This document shows, piece by piece, positions 8,229 through 17,319 of a stretch of 53,591 nucleotides of DNA (positions within the stretch are counted from its first letter, which is position 1; each line of letters opens with the position of its first letter). The notes under the pieces are model-generated. The model saw only the letters and a program-made list of their open reading frames with translations. It was not told the origin of the DNA and did no database searches. Origin of the DNA: Idiomarina sp. (GTDB taxonomy: Bacteria; Pseudomonadota; Gammaproteobacteria; Enterobacterales; Alteromonadaceae). Made by a program: the position numbers and the translations under genes. The stretch covers positions 1-53,591 of the forward strand of contig JAFIFH010000036.1 in the NCBI GenBank assembly GCA_020832105.1, read 5' to 3'.

Positions 8229-11200
8229 CCTTCTTTAACCCTCTTATGTAAATCCTGAACCGAGCTCACCCGAGCCCGATCATTCACTGTATGTGCCTTA
8301 ACTGTAGCAAAGCCTGCATTTAAGGTGGTGGTATAAATCACATTATTCAAGAGTGCTTCACGGCGAATGTAGACTGAGTCGGCAATGGCCTGGCGCCCCT
8401 CCACCGTATTGATAATGTAACTGTACTCACCATTTTTTACTGCGTCGACAATATTCGGGCGGCCTTCCTGCAGTTTATTCACCACCGAACATTTAATCCC
8501 CTGCTCTTGCAAGTATGCACAGGTACCGCGAGTGGCTTCTACATCAAAGCCTAACGAAAGCAGGCCACGAGCGAGATCTGCAACCCGCTTTTTGTCCGCT
8601 TCGCGTACTGATAATAAAGCTTTACCTTTGCGCGGTAATGCCTGACCCGCACCCAGATTGGCTTTGGCATAAGCCTCTTCAAAGCTTTCACCAACCCCCA
8701 TGACTTCACCGGTCGAACGCATTTCCGGACCACGAATAGGATCCACGCCAGGGAACTTAGCAAAGGGGACAACCACTTCTTTCACCGAGTAATAAGGTGG
8801 AATCACCTCGTTGGTATAGCCTTGCTGTTTGAGGCTCTGCCCTGCCATAACCCGGGCGGCAACTTTGGCCAGCGGTACACCCGTCGCTTTCGACACGAAA
8901 GGTACGGTACGCGCGGCACGTGGGTTGACTTCAATCAGGTAAATGTCGTCTTCTTTGACCGCAAACTGCGTGTTCATTAGACCGCGTACATTGAGCTCAA
9001 AGGCGAGCTTACGCACTTGCTCTCTCAGTTGGGCCTGAATGACGTCACTCAGTGAATACGGTGGTAACGAGCAGGCCGAGTCACCGGAATGAACACCGGC
9101 TTCTTCAATATGCTGCATAATTCCGCCAATCAGCACGGTCTCACCGTCACAGATTGCGTCAATGTCCACTTCTACGGCATTGTCGAGGAAACGATCGAGT
9201 AACACTGGCGCGTCGTTCGACACTTTCACCGCCTCAGTCAGATAGCGGCGCAGATCTTGCTCGTCGTACACAATTTCCATCGCGCGCCCACCAAGCACAT
9301 AAGACGGCCGCACTACCAACGGATACCCAATGCGTCGGGACTCTGTCATGGCTTCGTCAAAGTTGGTGACCGTTGAGTTTTCTGGTTGTTTGAGGCCTAG
9401 GCGGTCAACCGCACTTTGAAACCGTTTGCGATCTTCTGCACGGTCGATTGAATCAGGTGAGGTACCGATAATCGGCACGCCATTGGCTTCCAGTGCACGT
9501 GCCAGTTTCAGTGGGGTTTGCCCACCGTACTGGACGATAACGCCCTTCGGCTTTTCAATACGTACAATTTCAAGCACGTCTTCAAGGGTGATGGGTTCGA
9601 AATACAGGCGATCTGAGATATCAAAGTCCGTCGACACGGTTTCTGGGTTACAGTTGACCATAATGGTTTCATAACCGTCTTCACGCATGGCAAGCGCGGC
9701 ATGCACACAACAGTAATCAAATTCGATGCCCTGACCAATCCGGTTCGGGCCCCCACCTATCACCATGATTTTTTCTTTGTCAGTGGGCCGTGCCTCGCAC
9801 TCTTCATCATAAGTGGAGTACATGTACGCCGTTTCTGAGGCGAACTCAGCCGCACAGGTATCAACACGTTTGTAGACCGGGAAAATCTTGAAGTACTCGC
9901 GACGTTTGCGCACTTCATGTTCGCTCACATCAAGCAAAGCCGCTAACCGCTCATCAGAGAACCCTTTACGCTTTAACAAGCGCAAGCTGTCTGCATCAAG
10001 CCCCGATAGACCCAGTTCAGACACTTCGCCTTCAAGCTGAATAATTTCTTCAATCTGGGCCAGGTACCAGCGATCAATTTTGGTCAGCTGAAACACATCA
10101 TCCACGCTCATACCGAAGCGGAACGCGTCACCGATATACCAGATTCGTTCAGCACCAGGCTCTTTAAGCTCACGTACGATGATCGCTTTCGCGGCGTCGC
10201 GGTCGCTAAAGTCCACCAGAGAATCAAAACCGTTGTAACCAAGTTCAAGGCCACGTAACGCTTTTTGCAATGACTCCTGCTGGTTGCGGCCGATTGCCAT
10301 CACCTCACCCACTGACTTCATTTGCGTGTTCAGGCGATCATTGGCGCCAGCAAATTTCTCGAAGTTAAAGCGTGGAATTTTAGTCACCACGTAATCGATA
10401 GACGGCTCGAACGAGGCTGGGGTCACGCCACCAGTAATTTCATTCGCCAGTTCGTCCAGGGTATAACCCACTGCCAGCTTTGCTGCTACTTTCGCAATCG
10501 GGAAGCCAGTCGCTTTTGACGCCAGCGCCGAAGACCGGCTCACCCGCGGGTTCATCTCAATGATAACCATGTCGCCGGTGTCAGGGTTGACCCCAAACTG
10601 AACATTCGAGCCACCGGTTTCAACGCCAATTTCTCGTAACACAGCCATCGCCGCGTTACGCATAATCTGGAACTCTTTATCGGTTAAGGTCTGCGCTGGT
10701 GCCACAGTAATCGAGTCACCCGTATGCACACCCATAGGGTCGAAGTTTTCAATGGTACAGACAATAATGCAATTGTCGTTTTTATCGCGTACCACTTCCA
10801 TCTCGTACTCTTTCCAGCCAATCAACGATTTATCGATGAGCAGCTCGCTGGTACGTGACAATTTCAAACCTCGCCGACAAATCTCTTCAAATTCATCACG
10901 GTTGTAAGCGATACCGCCACCGCTGCCACCCATGGTGAAAGACGGTCGAATAATAGCCGGAAAGCCAACCCGCTCAAGGACATCAAATGCACCTTCCATG
11001 GTAGTTGCGATTTCCGCTTGCGGCGTTTCCAGACCAATCGACTTCATCGCTTTATCAAAGCGGTCGCGGTCTTCTGCTTTGTCGATGGCATCTGCTGTCG
11101 CGCCGATCATTTCCACGCCGTACTTTTCCAGCACGCCGTTTTCATCAAGCTCTAGCGCACAGTTCAGTGCCGTTTGCCCACCCATGGTCGGCAGGATAGC

Positions 11201-11452
11201 GTCCGGTTTCTCGATTTGGATGATTTTCTCAACCACTTCCCAATGGATAGGTTCGATGTAGGTCACATCGGCCATCTCAGGGTCAGTCATGATGGTGGCT
11301 GGATTCGAGTTCACCAAGATCACACGGTAACCTTCTTCACGCAGCGCTTTACACGCCTGCGCGCCGGAGTAATCAAACTCACAGGCCTGACCGATGACAA
11401 TAGGGCCAGCACCGATAATCAGGATACTTTTTATATCTGTACGTTTTGGCAT
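8225..11452 (-). CDS. carB: Carbamoyl-phosphate synthase large subunit
   Basis: 1075 residues, two homologous ATP-grasp halves plus a C-terminal MGS-like allosteric domain. It makes carbamoyl phosphate from bicarbonate, ATP and the ammonia delivered by CarA, feeding arginine and pyrimidine synthesis. Visible landmarks include the first-half start [20 protein letters not shown], the repeated second-half start [18 protein letters not shown] near residue 560, and [17 protein letters not shown] in each half. The C-terminal part (about 940-1070) binds UMP and ornithine in E. coli. It lies 11 bases downstream of carA and overlaps greA by 4. Confidence 0.98.
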   Translation of the reverse strand: MPKRTDIKSILIIGAGPIVIGQACEFDYSGAQACKALREEGYRVILVNSNPATIMTDPEMADVTYIEPIHWEVVEKIIQIEKPDAILPTMGGQTALNCALELDENGVLEKYGVEMIGATADAIDKAEDRDRFDKAMKSIGLETPQAEIATTMEGAFDVLERVGFPAIIRPSFTMGGSGGGIAYNRDEFEEICRRGLKLSRTSELLIDKSLIGWKEYEMEVVRDKNDNCIIVCTIENFDPMGVHTGDSITVAPAQTLTDKEFQIMRNAAMAVLREIGVETGGSNVQFGVNPDTGDMVIIEMNPRVSRSSALASKATGFPIAKVAAKLAVGYTLDELANEITGGVTPASFEPSIDYVVTKIPRFNFEKFAGANDRLNTQMKSVGEVMAIGRNQQESLQKALRGLELGYNGFDSLVDFSDRDAAKAIIVRELKEPGAERIWYIGDAFRFGMSVDDVFQLTKIDRWYLAQIEEIIQLEGEVSELGLSGLDADSLRLLKRKGFSDERLAALLDVSEHEVRKRREYFKIFPVYKRVDTCAAEFASETAYMYSTYDEECEARPTDKEKIMVIGGGPNRIGQGIEFDYCCVHAALAMREDGYETIMVNCNPETVSTDFDISDRLYFEPITLEDVLEIVRIEKPKGVIVQYGGQTPLKLARALEANGVPIIGTSPDSIDRAEDRKRFQSAVDRLGLKQPENSTVTNFDEAMTESRRIGYPLVVRPSYVLGGRAMEIVYDEQDLRRYLTEAVKVSNDAPVLLDRFLDNAVEVDIDAICDGETVLIGGIMQHIEEAGVHSGDSACSLPPYSLSDVIQAQLREQVRKLAFELNVRGLMNTQFAVKEDDIYLIEVNPRAARTVPFVSKATGVPLAKVAARVMAGQSLKQQGYTNEVIPPYYSVKEVVVPFAKFPGVDPIRGPEMRSTGEVMGVGESFEEAYAKANLGAGQALPRKGKALLSVREADKKRVADLARGLLSLGFDVEATRGTCAYLQEQGIKCSVVNKLQEGRPNIVDAVKNGEYSYIINTVEGRQAIADSVYIRREALLNNVIYTTTLNAGFATVKAHTVNDRARVSSVQDLHKRVKEG

Positions 11453-11463
11453 GCCAGCAACTC

Positions 11464-12630
11464 CTATTGGGTAACCTTGTGGGTTTGCATTAATTCAATG
11501 AAGTGATCAAACAGGGCTGCCGCATCATGTGGCCCTGGGCTCGCTTCCGGGTGCCCCTGGAAACCAAATGCTGGTTTCTCGGTTGCTTCAATGCCCTGCA
11601 AAGTGCCATCAAAGAGCGATTTATGGGTCGCTCGTAAGGTCGCAGGCAAACTGGCTTCATCCACTGCAAAACCATGGTTCTGGCTGGTAATCATGACCAC
11701 CCCACGGGCAATATCTAATACCGGATGATTGGCCCCATGATGGCCAAGGGCCATTTTCACGGTTTTCGCCCCCATGGCTAAGGCAAGTAACTGATGACCA
11801 AGACAAATCCCGAAGATCGGAATGTTTTTGTCGAGTAATACTTTAATCGCGTCAATCGCATAGTCACAGGCCGCCGGGTCACCAGGCCCGTTGGCCAGGA
11901 AAACGCCGTCCGGATTCATCGCCAACACCTGCTCAGCAGAGGTCTGCGCCGGTACCACTGTAATTCGACAGCCACGATCTGCGAGCATGCGTAAAATATT
12001 TAGTTTCACGCCGAAGTCATAAGCCACCACATGAAACTGGGTGTCTGTTTGCTTGCCATACCCTGAACCGAGCTTCCAGCTTGTCTCTGTCCATGGGTGC
12101 GCCGCTTTACAGCTCGCTACTTTGGCCAGGTCCATGCCTTGCAACCCCGGGAATTTCTGCGCAGCGCGCAAGGCACTCTCGACGTCTGGCGTTTCGCCTT
12201 CACTCACGGTGACTACGCAACCGCTCTGTGCACCTTTTTCGCGCAACAGATTGGTCAGGCGCCGCGTGTCAATATCAGCGATACCTACCACGTTATTGGC
12301 CTTTAGGTATTCATCCAGAGATTGTTGTGAACGAAAGTTACTGGCGAGAAGGGGAAGATCGCGGATGACCAATGCTTTGGCCCATACGTTGTCTGATTCG
12401 ATGTCTTCGGCGTTGGTGCCGTAATTGCCTATGTGGGGATAAGTCAGGGTGACGATCTGTTCAGCGTAGGAGGGGTCGGTCAAAATCTCTTGGTAGCCTG
12501 TCATGGCGGTATTAAAAACAACTTCACCAACGGCCTGTCCCGTTGCTCCAATGGCAGTGCCATGGAACTCCGTACCGTCAGCGAGAACTAGAATCGCTTT
12601 TGGTGCGGATTTTCTCGCAAGAATGCTCAA
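11464..12630 (-). CDS. carA: Carbamoyl-phosphate synthase small subunit (TTG start)
   Basis: 388 residues. The N-terminal CPSase domain is followed by a class I glutamine amidotransferase with Cys276 in FGICLGHQ, His360 and Glu362 in [13 protein letters not shown]; it hydrolyses glutamine and channels ammonia to CarB. The start is TTG at 12630: GGAGG lies five bases before it and no in-frame ATG exists upstream or near the conserved N-terminus. As I recall, E. coli carA also uses TTG. The 5' leader contains an ArgR-like box, a 23-codon ORF ending on the start codon and a terminator-like hairpin, so control by arginine and by attenuation is plausible. Confidence 0.97.
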   Translation of the reverse strand: MSILARKSAPKAILVLADGTEFHGTAIGATGQAVGEVVFNTAMTGYQEILTDPSYAEQIVTLTYPHIGNYGTNAEDIESDNVWAKALVIRDLPLLASNFRSQQSLDEYLKANNVVGIADIDTRRLTNLLREKGAQSGCVVTVSEGETPDVESALRAAQKFPGLQGMDLAKVASCKAAHPWTETSWKLGSGYGKQTDTQFHVVAYDFGVKLNILRMLADRGCRITVVPAQTSAEQVLAMNPDGVFLANGPGDPAACDYAIDAIKVLLDKNIPIFGICLGHQLLALAMGAKTVKMALGHHGANHPVLDIARGVVMITSQNHGFAVDEASLPATLRATHKSLFDGTLQGIEATEKPAFGFQGHPEASPGPHDAAALFDHFIELMQTHKVTQ

Positions 12631-12698
12631 GGTAACCTCCGAACATAAAAAAACGGGTAAATCAATAATATGACTCCCCGTTTTGCATTGATATGCAT
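12627..12698 (-). CDS. Possible 23-codon leader peptide of carAB
   Basis: ATG at 12698 opens a small frame coding [20 protein letters not shown] and three more residues. It stops with a TGA that overlaps the carA TTG (TTGA). GAGG lies 11 bases upstream of its ATG. The ORF runs through the ArgR-like box, the hairpin and the carA Shine-Dalgarno, so its translation could affect both attenuation and carA initiation. Carbamoyl-phosphate operons of pseudomonads are reported to use leader-peptide attenuation. At this length a chance ORF is quite possible. Confidence 0.35.
   Translation of the reverse strand: MHINAKRGVILLIYPFFYVRRLP
12647..12684 (-). terminator. Terminator-like hairpin in the carA leader (attenuator candidate)
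   Basis: On the minus strand AAAACGGG (12684-12677) can pair with CCCGTTTT (12657-12650) around a 19-base AT-rich loop, followed by a run of T ending at 12647. It lies only about 17-20 bases before the carA start. The long loop makes it weaker than the other terminators in the window, which fits a conditional element better than a gene end. Confidence 0.45.
12684..12697. promoter_or_regulatory. ArgR-box-like inverted repeat before carA
   Basis: TGCATTGATATGCA has the ARG-box geometry TGNAT-N4-ATNCA (consensus TGAAT-N4-ATTCA), with symmetrical changes in both half sites. ArgR regulates carAB in E. coli. Only one box is clear; ARG boxes normally come in pairs. Confidence 0.45.
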
Positions 12699-12801
12699 CT
12701 GTGTCTTCGCCTCAAGCAAAGTGCAAATTAGCGACGTTCGGCCAAACCGAGCGGCTATCTTTGACTGCTGGCAAATTGGAGATAGTTTACAGAATTATGT
12801 C

Positions 12802-13608
12802 TTATTCGTCCAGCCCAAGAACATGCTTCATGGTATAGAATCCGCGGTTTTTCGAAGATAGCCACAATGCAGCGTTCAATGCCCCCTCAGCGAAGGTTTT
12901 GCGTTGAGCCACCCGGTGAGTAAGTTCCAGTCGCTCGCTGCCAAGCACCAGATAAACCGTATGCTCACCCACGATGTCGCCAGCACGGAGCGTCGCAAAG
13001 CCAATACTCCCGGGTTGGTGCAGCTGGTCTTGCTGATTACGCTGGTATTCAGCAACCTCAGTGAACGCCTGCCCACGACCCTCTGCTGCCGCCTGACCCA
13101 GTGCCAATGCAGTGCCGGACGGTGCGTCCCGCTTCGCCGTATGGTGTGCTTCAAGGATTTCAATATCGCAGCCTTTGCCTAACGCACGACTTGCCGTTCG
13201 CACCAAATCGAGTAACAGGTTAACCCCTAAGCTGGTATTCGCTGCATACAACAGCGGGATTTTTTGCGCTGCGGCTTCTAGATCTGAGCTTTGTTGCTGG
13301 TCAAGGCCAGTGGTGCACACCACCATTGGAGTCTCGTGCTGACATGCTGCAGCCAGGTTATCGGCAAGCGCAGCTGGCAAACTAAAATCAATCAACACAT
13401 CAGCGCGGCTGGCAGCATCGCTCAGGTCGTCGCTGACCTTGACCCCAGCCTCACGGCCACCATGATACAAGCCGATGTCCTCACCCACCGCTGCAGACGA
13501 TTTGTGCGTGATTGCCGCGCATAGCTCAGCCTGCTCACTCGCAGTTATCACTTCAAGCAACTGCGCACCCATGCGCCCCGAAGCGCCAATAATGCCGATT
13601 TGTATCAT
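12802..13608 (-). CDS. dapB: 4-hydroxy-tetrahydrodipicolinate reductase
   Basis: A 268-residue NAD(P)H enzyme of the diaminopimelate/lysine pathway. The Rossmann start is IGIIGASGRMG (residues 4-14). The catalytic His155 and Lys159 lie in EAHHTAKRDAPSGTALALG, and the C-terminal signature includes GFATLRAGDIVGEHTVY. Start: ATG at 13608, which has AAAAGG upstream and gives the family N-terminus; an in-frame start at 13665 would add 19 residues not seen in homologues. It precedes carAB with a 171-base gap that holds the carAB leader. Confidence 0.96.
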   Translation of the reverse strand: MIQIGIIGASGRMGAQLLEVITASEQAELCAAITHKSSAAVGEDIGLYHGGREAGVKVSDDLSDAASRADVLIDFSLPAALADNLAAACQHETPMVVCTTGLDQQQSSDLEAAAQKIPLLYAANTSLGVNLLLDLVRTASRALGKGCDIEILEAHHTAKRDAPSGTALALGQAAAEGRGQAFTEVAEYQRNQQDQLHQPGSIGFATLRAGDIVGEHTVYLVLGSERLELTHRVAQRKTFAEGALNAALWLSSKNRGFYTMKHVLGLDE

Positions 13609-13691
13609 CTGTATATCAACCTTTTCGCTAACAGAAGCTGCAGTGTAACAAGACACTTCTGTCACCGCACTAGATTAGCGCCCTCGCGCTA

Positions 13692-14957
13692 TTAAAGCGC
13701 TCTGGCCTGCGCCTGCGCAGCATCAGCAGACTGCTCTTTGGTTAATTCAACCGGTGTCTGCACAAGCCCTTCTGAGCGTGCAATCACGCTGGTGACCACC
13801 ATGTCACCGGTGACGTTCGTCGCGGTGCGCATCATGTCGATGATCCGATCCACCGCAGCAATAAACGCAATGCCTTCCAGAGGTAAGCCTACTGCTGTCA
13901 GGGTGACAGTGAGCATGACCATGGCGGAACCCGGTACGCCCGCAGTGCCTAATGCAGCAATCGTCGCGGTGCCGGTAATGATCAGGTATTCCGTAATGCC
14001 AAGGGGGATGCCGTATAAATGGGCAATAAATATCGCCGCGATCGCCGGATAAATACCGCCACAGCCGTCCATATTAATGGTTGCCCCGAGCGGCAGCGAG
14101 AAACTCGCATAGTCTTTATTCACCCCAAGCCGCTCAGTGGTTGTGCGGTAAGTTGATGGTAAGGTGCCATAACTACTCGAGGTGGTATAGGCAATCAACT
14201 GAGTGGGAAATATGTTCTTTAAAAAACGCCATGGGCTCATTTTCGCACCATAACGAACCAATAGGCCGTAGGTGAAAATAATATGGATCATGCAGGCAAT
14301 ATAAATGGCTGCGATAAATTTACCCAATGGCAATAAGGTCTCTAAGCCGTAAGAACCAACTACCCAAGCCATTAAGCCAAATACCCCAATTGGCGTTAAT
14401 TCAAGCACCATACGGGTGATCTGGAACATGATGTCTGCCCCGGACTGGAAGAATGCTCTTGCCGGCTCGGCCTTTGCACCTAACTGATTTATAGCAATCC
14501 CCACCACTGCTGCGAAGAGTAAGATTTGTAATACATTGCCTTCAACCATGGCGGCAAATGGATTACGCGGGATGATATTCAATAGCACCTGCGACACCGG
14601 TGGAATATCCCGCTCAGTGACGGCTGTTGCGGTCAGCTCGGTGGCTGGGGCAAGGTCCATCAGCGTACCGACCGCTAACCCGATTAAACTGGCAATCAGG
14701 GCGGTTAATAAAAATAAACCAATGGTTTTACCTGCTAGACGGCCAACGCTTTGCTGTGCCTGTAAACTGGTGATCGCGCTGACAATAGCGCAGAAAATCA
14801 GCGGCACCACCAGCATCTGGATAGCATTGATGAAAAGCTGCCCCAGCGGTTGCATCGCCACCGCGGCATCCGCTGCAAATACACCCAATAAAGCACCGAG
14901 AACAAAACCTCCAAGTACTCGCTGCCAAAATGGTATCGCGAACCATGCTTTTAGCAT
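13692..14957 (-). CDS. Dicarboxylate/amino-acid:cation symporter (SDF/DAACS family)
   Basis: 421 residues, hydrophobic throughout, with the eight-helix, two-hairpin pattern of GltP/DctA proteins. Key motifs are the serine-rich HP1 tip TSSSYGTLPST, the TM7 ion-binding motif GATINMDG (usually NMDGT) and the HP2 region GTAGVPGSAMVML. It is a sodium- or proton-coupled importer of glutamate, aspartate or C4-dicarboxylates; the substrate cannot be read from sequence. The NMDG motif is followed by Cys rather than Thr, which may affect cation choice. The ATG at 14957 is followed directly by the first membrane segment. It stands alone between dapB and the M48 lipoprotein gene. Confidence 0.9.
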   Translation of the reverse strand: MLKAWFAIPFWQRVLGGFVLGALLGVFAADAAVAMQPLGQLFINAIQMLVVPLIFCAIVSAITSLQAQQSVGRLAGKTIGLFLLTALIASLIGLAVGTLMDLAPATELTATAVTERDIPPVSQVLLNIIPRNPFAAMVEGNVLQILLFAAVVGIAINQLGAKAEPARAFFQSGADIMFQITRMVLELTPIGVFGLMAWVVGSYGLETLLPLGKFIAAIYIACMIHIIFTYGLLVRYGAKMSPWRFLKNIFPTQLIAYTTSSSYGTLPSTYRTTTERLGVNKDYASFSLPLGATINMDGCGGIYPAIAAIFIAHLYGIPLGITEYLIITGTATIAALGTAGVPGSAMVMLTVTLTAVGLPLEGIAFIAAVDRIIDMMRTATNVTGDMVVTSVIARSEGLVQTPVELTKEQSADAAQAQARAL

Positions 14958-14983
14958 GTAAACCCCTTGCTACGCTGCATATA

Positions 14984-15019
14984 AGAAAGCCGCAACCTTA
15001 TGTCAGGCTGCGGCTTTCT
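14984..15019 (-). terminator. Terminator-like hairpin after the M48 gene
   Basis: An 11-bp stem (AGAAAGCCGCA at 14984-14994 with 15009-15019), extended by an inner CCT/AGG pairing. On the minus strand it ends TTTCTTAT, a short interrupted T tract. It lies between the M48 gene and the symporter. Confidence 0.65.
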
Positions 15020-15064
15020 ACCAAGTTTGATTGGCTATGATTTATAGCGAAAAGATATGAGCGA

Positions 15065-15910
15065 TTATGATCCTTGTTCAGGCGCTTCATCGGCCCACGC
15101 CGGGCGTTCACATTGGGGCAGATTACCCTGCGCGGCGCGCGCTTCGTAGTCAGGCAAAACATCAGGAATCTGGCGGCTTAAATCGCGGATTCTCGAGCTC
15201 GGTGCCGGGTGAGTAGACAGCCATTCAGGACCGCCGCCCCCGCCAAGTTCGCGCATGTTTTCCCAAAGCTTAGGCGCTTCATGTGGGTCAAAGCCAGCTT
15301 TCGCCATCAAGTCGAGCCCAATCTCGTCCGCCTCGGATTCATGGCGACGGCTAAATGGCAACATATAACCCACTTGCGCACCAATACCCACGGCGGCCAT
15401 AATCATCGCGCGCTGCTCCGGAGAACGCCCGGAGAACGCCAAATCAGTGCCCACTAAAGCCCCGGTAACCAAGAGGTTCTGCGATACACGTTCGTTACCG
15501 TGCTCGGCCATCACGTGACCAATTTCATGGCCCATAACAGCGGCCAGCTGGTGCTGATTCTCAGACAAGCGAATCATGCCTACATATACACCGATATAGC
15601 CGCCGGGTAGTGCAAATGCGTTGACCATCTCTGAATCAAAGATTTCGACGTCCCAGTTCTCACGATAATACTGCTCTGGTACCACTGCCGCTAATGCGTC
15701 CGTAATACACCGAACATATGCAGTGGCCTGGGCATCATGCAACAAGGGTTCCTGCGATTTAATCTGATTCCATGACTCCGCGCCCATCTGATCCAGCTGT
15801 GACGCTGGCATTAAATTTAACTGGCTACGGCCCGTGGGTGAAGTACTGCACGCAGCCACTACAGCCACTGCAATTGCAGCAAGAGACATTACTTTGATTA
15901 GATTTTTCAT
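15065..15910 (-). CDS. M48-family metalloprotease, predicted lipoprotein
   Basis: 281 residues. A short N-terminal hydrophobic stretch ends in the lipobox VVAAC (lipidated Cys21), followed by Ser-Thr-Ser, so sorting to the outer membrane is expected under the +2 rule. The zinc site HEIGH (128-132) and the third ligand in ESEADEIG (Glu193) are present. It resembles E. coli LoiP/YcaL-type peptidases involved in outer-membrane protein quality control. The GGGGGPEWLSTHPAPSSRI segment near the C-terminus is the family's conserved STHP motif. Start ATG at 15910 gives a proper signal peptide; a start at 15940 would bury it. Its target is unknown. Confidence 0.92.
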   Translation of the reverse strand: MKNLIKVMSLAAIAVAVVAACSTSPTGRSQLNLMPASQLDQMGAESWNQIKSQEPLLHDAQATAYVRCITDALAAVVPEQYYRENWDVEIFDSEMVNAFALPGGYIGVYVGMIRLSENQHQLAAVMGHEIGHVMAEHGNERVSQNLLVTGALVGTDLAFSGRSPEQRAMIMAAVGIGAQVGYMLPFSRRHESEADEIGLDLMAKAGFDPHEAPKLWENMRELGGGGGPEWLSTHPAPSSRIRDLSRQIPDVLPDYEARAAQGNLPQCERPAWADEAPEQGS

Positions 15911-15966
15911 CGCATACCTTTGTATTAAAAAGACATTCATGAGCTATATGATAGAACAGTCGGAAC

Positions 15967-15995
15967 AAAAAAGGAGCGCCTGTGCACTCCTTTTT
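15967..15995 (-). terminator. Terminator downstream of dnaJ (distal)
   Basis: A 9-bp stem AAAAAGGAG/CTCCTTTTT (15968-15976 with 15987-15995). On the minus strand it ends in six T. Confidence 0.8.
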
Positions 15996-16020
15996 GACTA
16001 CTGAAAGTATACTTTGGTTC

Positions 16021-16041
16021 AAAAACCCCACTAGCAAGGGG
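16021..16041 (-). terminator. Terminator downstream of dnaJ (proximal, weak)
   Basis: On the minus strand CCCC and GGGG (16041-16038 and 16029-16026) pair around an 8-base loop and are followed by TTTTT. With the stronger hairpin at 15967-15995 it would form a tandem terminator for dnaK-dnaJ. Confidence 0.45.
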
Positions 16042-16066
16042 CTAAGCCGCTGTCATGGCAATCAGA

Positions 16067-17218
16067 TTAACTGGTTAAATCGTCGAAAAACTTTTTCACG
16101 CCATCGAAAAAGCCACGCTCTTTCGGCCGATACCTGGCCGCTTCATCACCTTTGCCCATGGATTGGTCAAGGTTACGCAAGTAGTCCTTTTGCGCATCAT
16201 TAAGATTAACCGGTGTTTCTACCACAGCTTTGCAAATTAAATCGCCGGTGACGCCATTGCGCACCGATTTAACGCCCTTCCCACGTAACCTAAACATCCG
16301 TCCGGTTTGGGTTTCAGTGGGTATCTTCAGTTTTACTTTGCCATCTAAAGTGGGGACTTCAACTTCGCCCCCTAATGCTGCGTGGGTAAAGCTGATGGGG
16401 ACTTCGCAAAATAAATTACTACCATCCCGTTTGAAGATATCATGTTCGCGAACGTGCACCTGAACATAAAGGTCCCCAGACGGAGCCCCTTGCTCACCTG
16501 CTTCACCCTCGCCTGCCAGGCGAATACGATCACCGGTATCGACACCGGCTGGGATTTTCACATTCAGGGTCTTGGTTTTTTCAACCCGACCTTCACCATG
16601 GCACGTGCGACAAGGGTTCTTAATCACTTTGCCACGCCCGCCACATTGCGGACAGGTTTGCTGCACGGCAAAAAAGCCCTGCCGCATTTGAATTTGGCCA
16701 GCGCCATGACAGTAGTCACAGGTTTCAGCTTTTGAGCCTTTCGCGGCGCCGCTACCGTCGCAGTCACCGCATTCGCTCAGGCTTGGGATCTGTAATTCAA
16801 CTTCCTTGCCGCGCACTGCTTCTTCCAGTGACATCTCCAGGTTATAACGCAGGTCTGAACCCCGTGCAGCGCGTTGCCCGCCACCGCGTCGACCACCACC
16901 GAAGATGTCGCCGAACACGTCACCGAAAATATCGCCGAAGTCTGCGCCGCCGGCGCCACCAGCACCCCCGCCACCGAAGCCACCGCGTGACTGATCGAAC
17001 GCAGCATGGCCGTACTGGTCATACGCCTGGCGCTTGGCTGGGTCACTGAGAACCTCATAGGCTTCTTTTACATCTTTAAATTTAGCCTCTGACGCTTTGT
17101 CACCCTTAGCTCGGTCAGGGTGATATTTCATCGCCATTTTTTTATAGGCTTTTTTCACATCACGCTCGTTGGCGTCTTTACTGACCCCGAGGATGTCGTA
17201 ATAATCCGCTTTTGCCAT
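16067..17218 (-). CDS. dnaJ: DnaJ, Hsp40 cochaperone
   Basis: 383 residues. The J domain has HPD at 33-35. The Gly/Phe-rich linker spans about 76-115, with an expanded GGGG/GGA run. The zinc-finger region has four CxxC pairs (Cys150/153, 167/170, 189/192, 203/206), followed by the C-terminal substrate domains. It stimulates the DnaK ATPase and delivers clients. The order grpE-dnaK-dnaJ makes a full Hsp70 set. It starts 101 bases after dnaK, with a hairpin between. Confidence 0.98.
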   Translation of the reverse strand: MAKADYYDILGVSKDANERDVKKAYKKMAMKYHPDRAKGDKASEAKFKDVKEAYEVLSDPAKRQAYDQYGHAAFDQSRGGFGGGGAGGAGGADFGDIFGDVFGDIFGGGRRGGGQRAARGSDLRYNLEMSLEEAVRGKEVELQIPSLSECGDCDGSGAAKGSKAETCDYCHGAGQIQMRQGFFAVQQTCPQCGGRGKVIKNPCRTCHGEGRVEKTKTLNVKIPAGVDTGDRIRLAGEGEAGEQGAPSGDLYVQVHVREHDIFKRDGSNLFCEVPISFTHAALGGEVEVPTLDGKVKLKIPTETQTGRMFRLRGKGVKSVRNGVTGDLICKAVVETPVNLNDAQKDYLRNLDQSMGKGDEAARYRPKERGFFDGVKKFFDDLTS

Positions 17219-17261
17219 AATTACGTCTTCTCTGTCACTTTGCTGATATTCTAAACAAATA

Positions 17262-17291
17262 CACGGGCGCTGCCTTGTGCCAACGCCCGTG
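17262..17291 (-). other. Hairpin in the dnaK-dnaJ gap
   Basis: CACGGGCG (17262-17269) and CGCCCGTG (17284-17291) form a perfect 8-bp GC-rich stem with a 14-base loop. On the minus strand it is followed by TATTTGTTT. It may act as a leaky terminator or RNA-stability element giving less dnaJ than dnaK. Confidence 0.55.
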
Positions 17292-17319
17292 CTGTCGAAG
17301 TTAGTTGTTCACTAACGAC

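Noticed and set aside
12670-12861. Plus-strand open frame across the carA leader
   Set aside because: It is opposite to the leader elements and the dapB end, with no homology-like pattern or ribosome-binding site.
13676-13691. Hairpin TAGCGC-CCTC-GCGCTA between dapB and the symporter
   Set aside because: Short stem without a T run; may be chance and no role could be assigned.
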